Part shown: positions 45,264-58,117 of the stretch, piece after piece | Numbering within the stretch: position 1 is the first letter of the stretch | Layout of the letters: every line of letters begins with the position of its first letter | Assembly: GCA_947069175.1 (NCBI GenBank) | Contig: CAMTDV010000002.1 | Location: 9,279,054 to 9,343,053, forward strand | Source: Scalesia atractyloides | Lineage: Eukaryota > Streptophyta > Magnoliopsida > Asterales > Asteraceae | Reading direction: 5' to 3' | Length of the DNA stretch: 64,000 bases | The notes under the pieces: generated by a model | What the model saw: only the letters and a program-made list of their open reading frames with translations | Database searches by the model: none | What the model was told of the DNA's origin: nothing | Made by a program: the position numbers and the translations under genes

Positions 45264-46380
45264 AATGTCGATAGCAATTGGCACCTAAACCTTGTGATTC
45301 TAAGCCGTTAGTGATCCAATTCAATTAAATCAAGTTAAAACGTGTAGTAACCCTAGGACCTACAATTGTTATTAGGAGAAGGTTTGATTTCTTGTTAAGC
45401 ATGCACTGTACGTAGGTTCCATGTTTGGCACTAGTGATTTACTTAAATATTATCCGACCGAGTGTTGAGTGATTATTTATGAGGTGTGTGAATATGTATA
45501 TAGCTAAATAGAATTGTAGTAAGCATGATATGCCTAAATATATCTTTTTGGTAGGTTTTAAAAGTCATGTCGAATAGGATTTTATAAGGATCCTAACATA
45601 CTAACAAGACAACCATTATCTTCTACCCATTCCATTTAGGAGTGTTCAAGTACTATTATGAGTTTTGCTTGAGCACAAGCAAAGATTCAAGTGTGGGGGT
45701 ATTTGTATATGTAAAACTCAACATATATTTCATATTAAAATGGAGCGCGCATTTTTACCTATTTCTTGTATTACTTTTGGAAATAAGTCATCTATGTGTT
45801 TACTTTTGATTTTACAGTTAAAATGCATAAATCGAAAAAAGGAGCGAATTCTTGGTGAAAAAAAAGACTTTTACAAGAAAACAGAAGAATCACACGCCCC
45901 CATACTTCATTGCCTCAGAAAAGACAAAAGATGACCTTTGACACGGGGTCGTGCCTGATCAAGCACACCTCGGTGTCACCCCTACAGCTTGACAAAATAT
46001 GCCACCATTCATGAGACGTGCCTCATTGGCACGCCCCCGTGTCAAGCTTCAGTAGATAAGATAAAAACAAGCCTCCACGCACGGGATTGTGCCTCCTTGG
46101 TACGCACCTGTGGCACATCCTTAGAAGATTTGAAAATCTTAGGACAGTGGAACCCACAAAGTTTGACTTGGGCCATGCCCCATCTCACACGGGTCGTGCA
46201 TATGTATGTACCTGATCAGAAAAAACAAAATGAGCTCAAAAGATTCTTCACATAGGTCATGCCTATCAGGCTTTAACATATAAATTAAGTGCTTGGGTTT
46301 CCATTTTTCTCATCTTTTGGCACACACTCTTTCTCACTCACCACCACTATCCACCATTTCCCACCATATTTCCACCTAAC
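45264..46380 (+). mobile_element. Athila/Tat-like remnant: leader piece, 3' end and LTR
   Basis: It starts with a 107-bp leader segment (45264-45370) repeated at 48012-48117. GAGCACAAGCAAAGATTCAAG and the purine tract GTGTGGGGGT (45691-45700) are typical of the 3' end of Athila/Tat elements. An LTR seems to start TGTATATGTAAAAC at 45704 and holds the CACGCCCCCGTG-type words such LTRs carry. The open frames here (45665-45934, 45989-46255) look like chance frames in LTR sequence. Right limit uncertain. Confidence 0.6.
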
Positions 46381-47145
46381 TTGTATAGAGCGTAGATGCA
46401 TATTTTGTTTATAACCGGTAGGATATTATTCGGTTTAGAGATTTGTTGTCTTTTGAAGTTGGACGGGTATTAAATAAGTGGATTTAGAAGTTATGGGCAA
46501 ATAAGTGGGCTGGCTGTTTACATTTGTAAACACTCAGGCTGAATGTTTAGGTTATCAGAATGTATGCTTAGGCTACCATAAACCAACTTGTTTAAACATT
46601 TTCAGAGCTACGAAACCTTCTTCTCCTACCTTTCTTAATGCTTAGAGCTTAAGGTTTTGGAATTGAACCCTACAAAAGAACAGATGATAGAAACCCAAAA
46701 TATACTACAACCTCTGATCCTAACAATAATAATAAAACATATGCTAGAGTCAAGCTCTGCTGAAGACAAAGTGTCAAAGGTCTGTCATAGCGAAACACTG
46801 TTGAAGACTAAAGCTAAAGGTCTACCAAGGTAAAACTCTGTTGAAGACTAAAGCTAAAAGTGTGCCAAGGCAAAACTCTACTGAAGGCCAACAGAGGATG
46901 TTCATTAGTGTTTTCTATCAGTCTTTGTAATGTTTAGTTATAGCAGTGGTTAGCTTAGCAGATGTTGTTAGTTTGTTAATATTGTTAGATGCCGCTTTCC
47001 TGTTGAAATCATCATAAGATGCTCAGTGGTAAGAATTTTAGTATAAGTAGAATGATATGTGGTCGAAAACCGAAGTTCTATTAAGTTTAAGTTAACGTTT
47101 TACGTGACTTTTAGTTTCGAATAGCTTACTTTTGATTGGATTTGT
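46381..47145. other. Probable LTR sequence, no gene seen
   Basis: Contains three imperfect copies of CTGTTGAAGAC(T)AAAG...TCTACCAAGG about 50 bp apart (46760-46890). Otherwise featureless. Confidence 0.4.
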
Positions 47146-48425
47146 GTTTTACAGGTTTACGAAGTTTAAGGAGCTGTTCGGGAGCGTTTTGGAGCATCAG
47201 GACGGAAAACAGATCAAACGGGATCACGAAATGGGAAAACAGGAAAGCATGATTTAGAGAGGCTGTCGCCGACGCCCCCTGGGCCGTCGGCGACGCCCTC
47301 CACAAAAGTCTGTCGGAGAAAAATTTTCGTATACAGTGGATTAGAGCGTCAGATGAGAAACGTGTAAAGTAGAGGCCGTCGGCGACGCCCCTTATGGTCG
47401 TCGGTGACGCCCCTTCTTGTTATGTGTCGCTGAAATCAAATTTTGATGGTTTAAAGCATTTGCTTTGACCCATTTGTGAGGAATTACGTATTTTTGAGCT
47501 TTGAGGCACCTCTTGGGAGCCAAGAACACCATAAGCTTGATCCCATATCATATCCAATCCATTCCATCATCCAATTTTCATCATCCATTTTCATCTACAC
47601 AACCCTAATCATCATCTTCAGCATCCTTCCACCAATCCATTGTCCTAATCATCCACCATAAACCCTAACTTTCATCATACTCAATCTCGAGGTTTCAAGA
47701 TGTTTGTAATCAAGCTCCAATCAATCGTTGATCGTGCACCGTTCACCATGAGCGGCTAATTCTTGAGGGATTCACCCCGGTGTAAACTTTTGAAAGGATT
47801 TCTAGGGTTTATTACTTGTTTAGAACTTGGTTTGTGACTAATTGAATTGCATTTGAACAATTGATAATTGTCTTACGTTTGCATTGAATTTACGAATTAT
47901 TGAGTGATTTATGAAATTCGACTTTGTAAAATGAATATGCGTATTTATGCCTTGTCTTTGATAGGATTTAGTTGTCCAAGGCAATGAAGTGTATTGTGGT
48001 CCGTTGTCTATAATGTCGATAGCAATTGGCACCTAAACCTTGTGATTCTAAGCCGTTAATGATCCAATTCAATTAAATCAAGTTAAACGTGTAGTAACCC
48101 TAGTACCTACAATTGTTGAACCGGGTGTGATCCTTGTTTCTCATCTTGTTATACTCAATCAATTAAGCTTATTGCAATTGTTTAAATTTCCATAGTTAAG
48201 TAATACAAACCAAATTTGTCGGATCTTTCCGACATTCTTTCAAACAACCAAATATTTAAACAATCAACTTAGCAAACTTCATAATTTGTGACAACAACCA
48301 TTAAGAATCAAGTGCATCCATTGCGAACCACAAACTCTTCGTGGTTCAACCTCTTACTACCACTAGCACATTTTCAAGGGTAATTAGGGCTATAAATATT
48401 ATCTTTGACCAAGGCGCGACATCCC
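47146..48425 (+). mobile_element. Athila/Tat-like LTR end and leader
   Basis: The repeated GCCGTCGGCGACGCCC words (47270-47410), ATGAGCGGCTAA near 47748, and leader text such as TTGGCACCTAAACC, TTCGTGGTTCAACCTCTTACTACCAC, GGGCTATAAAT and GCGCGACATCC are characteristic of plant Tat/Athila 5' regions. No gag follows. The leader segment 48012-48117 repeats 45264-45370 with about six differences. Confidence 0.6.
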
Positions 48426-48535
48426 GATCATAGAACAGTGACTGTACTGTTCTATTTGATCACTTTTCATCACTTATCAATCTAATATTCTTCTTTACAA
48501 CGTACAAATCAGTGATCTTAGGTTGAGGGGGAGAT

Positions 48536-48702
48536 TGTGAGTTATATGCAAGTGATTACAATCACGAAAACATAATAATGAAAGCAATCTCTCAATTGTT
48601 ATGAATCAAAGTTGATTATTCCGCTGCATTTACATCTGATTTATCGTCTTTCATTTTTCATCTTTAAAACTTTCATAACAGTTTCAAACTCAGATCCTAA
48701 CA
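48536..48702 (+). mobile_element. Short copia-type LTR between a purine tract and a primer site
   Basis: The polypurine tract GAGGGGGAGA lies just left (48525-48534). The LTR runs TGTGAGTTATATG ... ATCCTAACA (about 167 bp). A primer-binding site TAGCATCAGAGC (48705-48716; two mismatches to TGGTATCAGAGC) follows. An LTR with both neighbours is expected between two tandem elements that share it. Confidence 0.6.
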
Positions 48703-48784
48703 ATTAGCATCAGAGCTTAGTCAATCGAAATTGATTTAACAATCAATTTGATTTAAATAGATTATCTCTCACTGCTAATTCGAT

Positions 48785-50998
48785 TTGTTCGTTTTTATTG
48801 AAAACATAGATAAATTACATTTCAAAGTTTTTAAACAAAAATTTGTATGTAAACAATCAGAATTTCGCACACTTCACAAGATCCTCAAAACACTGGCAAC
48901 ATGTTTAAACCACCGATCCTTGTCAGATCTGAGTATAGTATCTGGCAAAGACGGATGGGTCATGTTATTGCTTAGCAAAACACCGGTTGCTGGAGGTCGG
49001 TTATCTTTGGACCTCATATTCCAATGATACCAAGTACTGAGGACCCTAAAGTCCAAGTACCAAAGAATCCTGAAAATTACTCCAAGCAAGATTTCCAAAA
49101 GATCGAGCTAGATGCAAAGGCATTCAGTATCGTGGCCTCTGCATTGCCAAACGATATCTATGATGGCCTGTTGCATTGCAACAGTGCAAAGGAGTTATGA
49201 GATGCTTTTAAAGAGCAATTCGGTGGGAATGAGGAAATAATTGAAAACAACAAAGAGGTTCTGAATCAACAATATGAAACGTTTTGTCATGTGAAAGTAG
49301 AGTCATTAACCCAACAATTTGAAAGATTTAGCTGTCACATTAGTGAGCTTAAACTGGTTAATGTTGAGTTTGCAAATTCGACTTTAAATAGTCGTTTTCT
49401 TAGATCATTCCCAGACAAGTGGGACACTATAGCTTTGGTAACTAGAAATTCAGTTGGGTTCAAAGAAATGAGTCTTACTCAGCTTCATGGTAGGCTCCTC
49501 ACTTATGAGAGAGAGCTAAACTAGAAAAGGAAGCTACAAGAGTCTGGGCAAAGTGACTGATGACTATGCATTCGATAGTACAACACTTTTTGTCCTAGAA
49601 GAAGCCTCTAGCAGCAGTAAAGATCGGAGTTATGATCATTTCATTGACATAACCTCTGGTGGTAATTTCACCTCTGATTATTACACACCCAATTATGCTT
49701 TTACTGCTAATGGGGAAAGCCAAACTTCTGATAACTTATCATTTGAGTTGAATGACCTTCAACATTTTGACCCTACATATTTGGAAGATATGGATATTTT
49801 GCACCAGCTTGCCTTGTTGGGTGTTAGAGCTAACAAGTATTACAAGAGAACTGATAGAAAGCTTCTAGGGTTGCATGGGGGGCTAAAGTTGGGTTGGATA
49901 AGTCAAAGATTAAATGTTTTAAGTGTAATAGGCTAGGTCATTTTGTTAGAGAATGTAGGTCTCAAACATCTGGACCAATTATCACACATCCTATCCCTAA
50001 ACCTCAAAACACTCAAAACACTGTCCATTATTCCCAATATACCCATACTCTTCATATGCAAAACACTGCTCATTTTTCACACTCTGCTACCATTGTTCCT
50101 GTGTAATATGTTCAAACCACTGTTCCTCAAATTCAATATTTTCAAGCACTAGCTCCTCAAGCTCAAATGCAACATACACAACAAGTTACTCAAACCATTG
50201 CTAGGCAGAAATTAATCAACAGAGCTTCTTTACTCAGGGCTTTGTTGATTGGAGTAGCTTGCCTGAGGATCTGATTGATGAAAACTTTGCTCTAATTGCT
50301 GACACTTAAAAGAAACAAAATGAATTTTGCTTTATGGCATTAGAGTTTATAGTTAAGGATATTGAATTTGAGGAAGTGAAGCCTAAGTCTGTTGTGTCTG
50401 ATGTTCATGATGAAACAGTTGTTACACAAGAAAATGTTGATGAAGAATTAAAACCTTTGTCTGACCCATGGATGCCAGTGTTTGTGAAAGTAAATGTGAT
50501 TATGCCATGATGGCTGCTACTAAGGTATCTCCTCAGGTCCTAAAAGATCTATGTTCAGATAAATGTATCATAGCTTTTGCTAACATAAAAGAGGTGAATG
50601 AAAACCTTAGGAATAAGATTTTGGACGATGAATTACAGTTTGAAAAACTTTCAAAAGAGCTAAAAATTAAACTATTTGAAAAAGATTCTGAAATCTGCAG
50701 CTTAAAACATGAAGCAAGCATAACCAAGTACCAACTCCAAACTATGATAGAAAAATATCGTGTTTGCAAAAAAGGAATTAGAATCCACCCAAATCACTTC
50801 TGAAGAATAGGTGGAATCCTGTAAAGGTTATGAGATTTTATTAGAAAACTAGGTCAAGAATAATATAAAATTTTGCATTGGTTTCAAAGAAATTAATCAA
50901 ATTTCTAAAAATATTACTAGAAATGATTCTTGTATGGTTGAAATTGTTCCAACAAACTTGGCTGATCAAGAAATCAATAAATTTTACCAAAACTATTA
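48785..50998 (+). pseudogene. Copia Gag (UBN2-type), broken
   Basis: Translated pieces in several frames follow copia gag: FKPPIL near 48905, then DAKAFSIVASALPND and AFKEQFGG (after a stop at 49200), VKVESLTQQFERF, LNSRFLRSFPDKWDT (49291-49524), and the knuckle CFKCNRLGHFVREC at about 49914-49955. After it, 50468-50803 encodes a coiled-coil-like Glu/Lys/Leu-rich stretch (KLSKELKIKLFEKDSEIC). Stops and shifts make it inactive. No protease, integrase or RT follows; homology ends near 50998. Confidence 0.8.
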
Positions 50999-52068
50999 AC
51001 CATAATATTACTATGTGACTAGTTAAACATATATATTGATTAAATATATACTTTTATGAAATAATAAGTATAGATTTTTAACATAGTGTTAAACATACAC
51101 TCACATCCTTAATATTAATTTGTTGTGACCTCTTTTAAGGGATTAAATCACTAATATTCACACTAATATAAAAAATCCCTTTGATATAATGTTTTTTATA
51201 GTGTACAATAAAAATAAATAAAAAACATTCAGACAATTCTATTTCATAAATCTTACAATTTTAAATTTGTTTATAAAACATTATTGGGTTAGTTTAAGTT
51301 GTTTCCAACTTGTCAAGTCCAAGCGAGGACATTACGAAAGAATAATGTAATAGTTGAATTCTTTTTTTTTTTAAATATTCAATCAAAAAGAAAATATACC
51401 TTTCCGTATTCATTAATTTATATATTTTAAATTGTATTTTCTTTTTTTTTCAAAGAGAATCCAAAATTTTTTTTGCATAAAATTTCAAAGACAATAAAAT
51501 GAAATCACTAATCTATGACAGAACACATGAGACATGAAGATAAATTTTATATAACTTTCTCTCAAGTTTTATTTTAATATAAAAAAACAAATGAAATAAA
51601 GATCCGTTAGATATTTAGAAAACCCATGATGTTCACACAACCATTTTACCAATACTAAAATCTAATCTATATCAAAACACAAGTTATGTCTAAAACACAA
51701 TCCATGACCAAAACCCCAAGTGCTTTGAAATGTAAATTCTAAAGGAATACAATCATAAATAAAAAGAAAAGAGAAAAGAAATGTATAAACTAGCTTCCTT
51801 GAAGAAAGGTATTGTGATAGAGACTGATCTAAGAATGAAATGATGCTCCTTGCTTCCCTCTTGCTATTGGAAGGGTGGCTTTAGCATAAAAAAGAAAGAA
51901 AAGAAATCGGTGATGGCAAGTGGGTAGAGTTCTTAGAGGAGTTTATGAATTGTTTGGGATTTTAGAATGTAAATATAAAAGAGTGTCCAAATCTTTGCTA
52001 TTAAAGAGAGGATTATACGTGGTAATTTGCATTTATTTTGATTTTAAGTGTCCATTGATTAGAACAAC
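50999..52068. other. AT-rich spacer, no gene seen
   Basis: Runs of A/T and short repeats such as ATATATATTGATTAAATATATAC. The open frame at 51920-52144 ends in a poly-Leu made by the TTA microsatellite and is not a gene. Confidence 0.5.
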
Positions 52069-52091
52069 CAATCACGGCCATTATATGAAAA

Positions 52092-52133
<42 letters not shown>

Positions 52134-53883
52134 ATAAAGAATAATAAATAACAAAGAAATAAGTACCAACCCAAATGTATGAGAAATAGACAAAAATCTA
52201 AATGTTCATTTATTACGGTTCGAGTTCGGGTTACAAAGGGTCGAGTTTTAGGATCTGTTTATGGCAATGTTACAAAACACTCCAAAATCATCCACAAATT
52301 CTGATTTTTGGGTAGAATCATCCAAGTTCTAAAGTGAGTTCAAACTCACTTTTCTTCATCTTTTCTTCCACTATAAAGTTTGGAACACCTCTAGGAGTGT
52401 TTCCACGGGTTTACCATGGTAAACCAAAGTGGAACATCACCATTTTGAGGTCCAAACTTTCTGTTTTGAAAAATTACTTGTTAACTTTTATAAGACCTTA
52501 CTTTTCTTGCTTGAATCTTGTACCTACTTGTTCTTGAACCTACCTAAGGTTATGAGACTTGTTAGGAGTTGATTCTTATGAGCTTAAGAGATGCAAACAT
52601 CTCTAAACTTTCTGTTTTATTAGGGTTTATACAACTCACAAGTGATGAAACCATCCAAGCTTGCCATAAATCTTATGGCAAGACTGTGAATACTTGAAAG
52701 CCTTGGCTATCCTAATCTCATTCTACCGCCTCACTTGATGTTTTCTATGTTTAAGCCACTAAAACTTGTTCAACCTTCATTTGATTAACAAGGCTACGAC
52801 ACGTCCCCAAATGTTGCCATGTTCGGGATGCACGCACCTAGCTTGCTTACGTGGTGATTCATAGTTTTAGTTAAGTATTTTCCTTTTTTCATGACCATCC
52901 GAATCATCCTTAAGGAGATTTTTGTATTGGTGAATTATATAATGAGGCTTACTGGATGCTTATCATCTGTAACACCCTATTTTAAAAACAAGACTTAGCT
53001 ATTTAATTAGTAGCGGAAAACGGTCCCCAAAATTTTTGTTTACTAACGCACACATATAATATATTTTCTAAACTGAAATACTTTAAAGAATATCTTGGTG
53101 TTACAATTCTTACATTTTAGGTGATATTTGTAAGCTACTTTATTCATCATCCGTCTATGCCAGTCACATACAATTAAACCTTAAGACCCGATCCTCTATC
53201 TCCAAATCAACTTCAAGATCCAAGAACCAAATGACATCATTAACACAAATTAAATTAGCAAAGCTAAGTAAAGGTTTCTACTTGCACTACAAGTACGTTC
53301 ATTAATACACCATAACAACCATACAATAAAAATAATAATTCATACGTCTATACCCGTACGGTTGTACTAACATTTAATGTTAGATACTTACTACCATGGT
53401 TAAAAAAGAAACCAAACTCATGACTAATTCGTCAACTGCATTCAAATCTTCTTGAGTATTGGACCCGAGATAGTTGAGGAAGATGAAGAGGAATCCGTAG
53501 ATGAAGAGATAGAGATGGAAACTCCCGGTAAGGTGCAAACTAGATTAGACCCAACAATTACCGCACACACCAAGGAGCATTGAAAAGTGACCCATAGCAG
53601 TTAGGCCATCACCACTCATTGATCTTTCACGCGTCCCATACCCTACCCACCTTAAAAACCAAAAATACACAAAAGAATATGAGCAATTTCTCGACATGTT
53701 TAAGCAATTGAAAATTAATCTTCCATTCATCGAAGCCCTTCAATCCATGCCCAAATACGTAAAATTCTTAAAGGACCTTCTTAAACGCAAAGATAGGTTA
53801 GGAGATATCTCCAACATCCCTTTGAATGGAGGGTGTTCTACCGTTGTCCTCAACAAGGTCCCGGAAAAGTTAACGGATCCGGC
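52069..53883. repeat. Tandem duplication, copy A (about 1.8 kb)
   Basis: From CAATCACGGCCATTAT to CGGATCCGG it matches 54113-55951. It contains a (TTA) microsatellite (52094-52131), LTR-like text, a TGTAACACCCT end at 52970 and a gypsy protease-region fragment. A 229-bp tail with an opposite LTR end separates the two copies. Confidence 0.8.
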
Positions 53884-53905
53884 CTATGATGTATGCTTCA
53901 CGTAG
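53441..53905 (+). pseudogene. Gypsy (Athila-like) gag-pol junction fragment, copy A
   Basis: Frames with FKQLKINLPFIEALQSMPKY, KDLLKRKDRL, then NIPLNGGCSTVVLNKVPEKL are the conserved stretch just before the aspartic protease in Athila/Tat pol. An acidic stretch (GAGGAATCCGTAGATGAAGAG) lies upstream. It is cut before the protease active site by LTR-like sequence. Confidence 0.8.
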
Positions 53906-54112
53906 GAATGGACACGGGCCTTAGTGACTTAAAACATGAAAGACAATTTATTTATGTGTTATTTCTGTTTGTCCCAAGACAATGTAAACATTCAACTTAA
54001 TTAAACATAATTTTAAATTCCATAAGTTGTGAAACAATAGTTCTGTGACATGACTCCCCGACGTTTCCGTCGCGATTCGTTGTTTTACGCAGTCGGGGTG
54101 TTACACAATCAC
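53884..54112 (-). mobile_element. LTR end fragment
   Basis: On the minus strand it starts TGTAACACCCCGACTGCG and GCGACGGAAACGTCGGGGAG, typical of a plant chromovirus LTR start. It is fused to the protease-region fragment on its other side. Confidence 0.6.
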
Positions 54113-55951
54113 GGCCATTATTTGAAAATTTTATTATTATTATTATTATTATTAATTTATAAATGAAATAAAGAATAGTAAACAACAAAGAAAAAAGTAC
54201 CAACCCAAATGCATGAGAAATAGACGAAAATCTCAATGCTCATTTATTACGGTTCGAGTTCAGGTTACAATGGGTCAAGTTCTAGGATCCGTTTACGGCA
54301 GATGTTACAAAAACACTCCAAAATCATCCACAAATTCTGATTTTTTTGGTAGAATCATCCAAATTCTAAAGTGAGTTCAAACTCACTTATCTTCATCTTT
54401 TCTTCCACTGCAAAGTTTAGAACACCTCTAGGAGTGTTTCCACAGGTTTACCATGGTAAACCAAGGTGGAACATCACCATTTTGAGGTCCAAACTTTCTG
54501 TTTTGGAAGATTACTTGTTAACTTTTATAAAACCTTACTTTTCTTCCTTGAATCTTGTACATACTTGTTCTTGAACCTACCTAAGGTTATGAGACTTGTT
54601 AGGAGTTGATTCTTATGAGCTTAAGAGGTGCAAACATCTCTAAACTTTCTGTTTTATTAGGGGTTTATACAACTCGAAAGTGATGAAACCATCCGAGCTT
54701 GCCATAAATCTTATGGCAAGACATGTGTTTTGGTATAACTGTGAATACTTGGAAGCCTTGGTTATCCTAATCTCATTCCACCGCCTCACTTGATGTTTTC
54801 TATGTTTAAGCCACTAAAAGTTGTTCGACCTTCATTTGAGTAACAAGGCTACGACATGTCCCCAAACGTTGCCATGTTCGGGATGCATGCACCTAGCTTG
54901 CTTACTTGGTAATTCATAGTTTTAGTTAAGTATTTTCCTTTATTCATGACCATCCGAATCATCCTTAAGGTGATTTGTGTATTGGTGCATCATACAATGA
55001 GGCTTAATGGATGTTTATCATTTGTAACACCTTATTTTAAAAACAAGACTTAGCTATTTAATTAGTAGTGGAAAAACGGTCCCCAAAATTTTTGTTTACC
55101 AACGCACACATACAATATATTTTCTAAACTGAAATACTTTAAAGAATATATTGGTGTTACAATTCTTTCATTTTAAGTGATATTTGTAAGCTACTTTATT
55201 AATCATCCGTCTATGCCAGTCACACACAGTTAAACCTTCAAACCCGATCCTCTATCTCCATATCAACTTCAAGACCCAGGAACCAAATGACATCATTAAC
55301 ACATTTTAAATTAGCAAAGCTAAGTGAAGGTGTACTTGCACTACAAGTATGTTCATTAATACACCATAACAACCATACAATAAAAATAATACTTCATACG
55401 TCTATACCTGTACGGTTGTACTAACATTTAAGTTAGATACTTACTACCATGGTTAAAAATGAAACCAAACTCGTGACTAATTCATCAACTGCATTCAAAT
55501 CTTCTTGAATATTGGACCCGAGATAGTTGAGGAAGAAGAAGAGGAATCCGTAGATGAAGAGATAGAGACGGAAACTCCCGGTAACGTGCAAACTAGGTTA
55601 GACCCAGCAATTACCGCACACACCAAGGAGCCTCAAGTAGAGAGAAGCATTGAAAAGTGACCCATAGTAGTTAGGCCATCACCACTCGTTGATCTTTCAC
55701 GCGTCCCATACCCTACCCGCGTTAAAAACCAAAATACACAAAAGAATATGTGCAATTTTTCGACATGTTCAAGCAATTGAAAATCAATCTTCCATTCATC
55801 AAAGCCCTTCAATCCATGCCCAAATACGTAAAATTCTTAAAGGACCTTCTTAAACGCAAAGATAGGTTAGGAGAGATCTTCGACATCCCTTTGAATGGAG
55901 GGTGTTCCGCTGTTGTCCTCATCAAGGTCCCAGAAAAGTTGACGAATCCGG
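54113..55951. repeat. Tandem duplication, copy B (about 1.8 kb)
   Basis: Second copy of 52069-53883, beginning directly after GGTGTTACA. It has a shorter TTA microsatellite (54130-54154) and about 16 private bases near 54722 (CATGTGTTTTGGTATA). A TGTAACACCTT end lies at 55023. Confidence 0.8.
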
Positions 55952-56325
55952 GCCTTTTCACCATTCCCTGTCTCTTCGGGAGTGACACCGAGTGTAGAGC
56001 CTTAGCCGATCTAGGTGCTAGTATAAACCTCATGCCCTATTCGATGCACGAGAGATTAGGTTTAGGAGAGTTGTCACCCACTCGTGTGTCCCTGTCTTTA
56101 GCCGACCAGTCAGTCAAGCATCCCCGCGCATAGTTGAGAATCTCTTAATTAAAGTCGATAAGTTCGTCTTTCCCGTAGATTTTGTCATCCTTGATATGGA
56201 AGCTGATGAGAGAGTTCCTATCATTTTAGGATGTCCATTCTTGTGCACCGCAAAGGTCTTCATTGATGTCTTTGATGGTAAGATCACTCTTTCGGTTGGT
56301 GAGGAAAAGGTAGTTGTACATTGAT
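55490..56325 (+). pseudogene. Gypsy (Athila-like) aspartic protease region, copy B
   Basis: Extends further than copy A: after IPLNGGCSAVVLIKVPEKL come FTIPCLFGSDTECRALADLG (the D-L-G protease motif near 56009), ASINLMPYS, PTRVSLSLADQSVKHP, then in another frame FVFPVDFVILDMEAD, VPIILGCPFL and FDGKITLSVGEE. A frame change near 56130 and a stop make it inactive. No RT follows. Confidence 0.85.
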
Positions 56326-58117
56326 ATGTTTATTTGATTTGGTAATTTTATATTTATGTTTTTTTGATTTGCTAATTTTATATTTATGCTCTAATTATTG
56401 AAATTAAAGAAAAAAATCTTAAAACCGAAGTGATAAACAAGTAGTTTAATTTTTTTGAAAATCTTAAGGTGTAACCTATGGCAACGCCCGAGCATAGATA
56501 TTGGATGTTCATTTTTCTCACATCAAAGAAATGGAATTCAGAAAAATAACTTGGACTAAACTAATTGGTCTGATAATTGTCTCAAATGTTTGCTTCTTGG
56601 GCACAAATAAAGACTACTATAATAGTTGTCGTTAGCCCTATATTCAACCCACAACCCTGTTGGTTAACTGAAATGAGGGTTGAACTTAAATTGTATCCCA
56701 CCGTATTGCAGCGGGTGCTTCTACTAGTTATATAATAATTGCAAAGAACACTATTGTTAGATTTTTTTTTTTTCAAACTTTTATTTTCACACGTTTTATT
56801 ATATATATACCTTTTTAACAAGTTTAGTTCTTTACTAATTTGATTGTTCATTGATAAGTTGCGTTCGCTTATTCAATTTTCATTTTCACCCCTTCTATTA
56901 TATACAATATGCTTTTAACTGATTTAGTTATTTACTAATTTGGTTGTTCTTAGATAATCTACATTCGTTAGTTTTTTAATAAAAATACATAAATTCTTGA
57001 TTGTGTTTCATATTATTTAGTTATTTACTGATTTGGTTGTTCTTAGATAATCTACGTTCGTTAGTTTTTTAATAAAAATACATAAATTCTTGATTGTGTT
57101 TTTTTGTATCACTTGATATATCGAGTGCCAGTTTAATATCGGTATTGTGGCGAACAAAACTGATACCAACCAAACAACGTCGGTACCGTATCAGTACTAT
57201 CGTATACAATATTGTATTTGATTTTATGGTTTCTGAGTAAAATACGATTTTATTTCTTGTGTCACATGACTATAACTTTTGTGTAACGAAACCGTTGTAC
57301 ACAAAGTGTTTTTTTTCTATCATAATAACGCATTTCTTTGTGTCGTGTACCATACCAATTGCCAGTATTGTACTAGTAACAAAAGGAATCAGCCTGATAC
57401 CGGCTGAAAAACGCCAGTACCAGTGTCGGTGCTATTAGAACCAACATCGATATTCTGTTTTTGATGGATGTAAAAACATGTATCCATATCCTTTTGGTTT
57501 ATCACGACTTTATGTTTCTTGGTTTTCATTTTTAGTTGCTCTAGCGAGTACTGATACATTTACCGTAGCGGACCAAGCCGATTATGACCGAATTCCTACA
57601 GTGTAGTGCGGAGAATCGCACTGGTTTAAATGCATACATTCTACTTTCCAACTTTATTGTTCAGTAATTAATCAACTTGGATCCAGATTACATAAAAATA
57701 ATGCTAAAAACTATAATTGCCATGACTACAGTCTTTAATTAACACATATTCCTTACCACTACCGTGGCCCTTTTTGTGGAGTCTTATTGTTATAAAATGA
57801 CTTCAGATTGGGAAGACCACATGTGATAGAATTGTTATAAAATAACTTGAAATAAGAATTGGGAAGACCACATTGGTGTATAGAAAGAGAAAATAAAAGC
57901 AGGCATCATATATCAATATATATTTTATGTGTTCTCTTTTATAAAAGTTCCTTCAATCAGTACATGATTGAATCATAGGCTTCTTGTATATGAAATTCTA
58001 AAACCCTATGTGGTGTTGGGGGGGGGGGGGGGGGGGGGGGTGGTGGGCATCTTCATCACTACACCCACATTTATAATACATATGTTAAAGACGTATAATG
58101 GTACAACAAATATAATA
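56326..58117. other. Spacer with small tandem repeat, no gene seen
   Basis: AT-rich. A roughly 94-bp unit (TTGGTTGTTCTTAGATAATC...TTGATTGTGTTT) occurs twice at 56939-57012 and 57033-57105, with a diverged relative near 56835. Text rich in GGTACCG/GATACC words (57115-57450) suggests a decayed DNA transposon. A run of 23 G lies at 58018-58040. Confidence 0.45.

Noticed and set aside
45665..46255. Two 88-89 codon frames (MLEHKQRFK..., MTKYATIHE...)
   Set aside because: They read through the purine tract and LTR of an Athila/Tat remnant; no protein family.
48428..48449. Perfect 8-bp hairpin AGAACAGT/ACTGTTCT as a possible regulatory RNA
   Set aside because: Too short and isolated; expected by chance in 64 kb.
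52334..52537. Frame MSSNSLFFIFSS..., repeated at 54371
   Set aside because: Repeated as part of the 1.8-kb duplication of LTR-like sequence; no domain.
56582..56851. 89-codon minus-strand frame
   Set aside because: AT-rich spacer, low-complexity Lys/Asn start, no family.
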